Source: Gammaproteobacteria bacterium (lineage in GTDB: Bacteria; Pseudomonadota; Gammaproteobacteria; Enterobacterales; Alteromonadaceae). From it: a DNA stretch of 8,370 nt. Shown here piece by piece: positions 8,350 through 8,370 of this stretch. The notes beneath the pieces are model-generated. The model did no database searches. It was not told the origin of the DNA and was given only the letters and a program-made list of their open reading frames with translations. The stretch lies in the NCBI GenBank assembly GCA_023481025.1, contig JAMCWV010000208.1:1-8370 (forward strand), read 5' to 3'. The stretch's first letter is position 1. Every line of letters begins with the position of its first letter. The position numbers and the translations under genes were made by a program.

Positions 8350-8356
8350 TCCTTTT
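8350..8356 (-). promoter_or_regulatory. Ribosome binding site of recC
   Basis: On the minus strand AAAAGGA ends 6 nt before the ATG at 8343. It supports this ATG as the recC start. The 27 bases between the start and the window edge are too short to judge a promoter; nothing resembling a full -10/-35 pair fits. Confidence 0.8.
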
Positions 8357-8370
8357 CTGCTGCAATTAAA

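Noticed and set aside
1..8370. A novel defence or mobile system hidden in the window
   Set aside because: Every base except 27 at the right edge lies in recC, recB or recD. No foreign gene, integration scar, CRISPR array or insertion sequence is visible. RecBCD itself degrades phage DNA, but that is well known.
8344..8370. Promoter for recC in the last 27 bases
   Set aside because: There is too little sequence; only the ribosome binding site can be supported.

Overview
The window holds the recBCD locus of a gammaproteobacterium, read entirely on the minus strand in the order recC (8343 to 4687), recB (4690 to 938) and recD (945 to 1, running off the window edge). All three proteins align closely, by recalled comparison, with the Escherichia coli K-12 subunits. 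Helicase and nuclease motifs are intact in RecB, the RecC Chi-contact surface is nearly intact, and RecD keeps its first helicase motifs. The even base composition (by eye about half GC), subunit sizes larger than in E. coli, and recC-recB adjacency without a ptr gene suggest a free-living, possibly marine gammaproteobacterium of the Alteromonadales type. The family-level guess is weak.

Layout from the right: 8344 to 8370 is a short leader with a good ribosome binding site for recC. The recC stop and recB start share ATGA (4 bp overlap), and the recB stop and recD start share ATGACTAA (8 bp overlap). Each downstream gene has its Shine-Dalgarno sequence inside the gene before it. The three subunits are therefore almost certainly co-transcribed and translationally coupled. 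There is no gene-free stretch of more than 27 bases, and no RNA gene, insertion sequence, CRISPR array or terminator was seen.

Together the products form the RecBCD enzyme. It loads on blunt double-strand ends, unwinds with two motors (RecB 3'-5', RecD 5'-3'), degrades DNA with the RecB nuclease, and switches to RecA loading when RecC reads Chi.

I found no previously undescribed system here. The points worth a second look are small. One is a substitution at a Chi-contact position in RecC (Asn where E. coli has Thr40). Another is several GTTGGTGG octamers with no canonical Chi. The rest are a 9-bp tandem repeat in recB, a near-perfect inverted repeat in recC, a longer RecD N-terminal region and the compact gene order.
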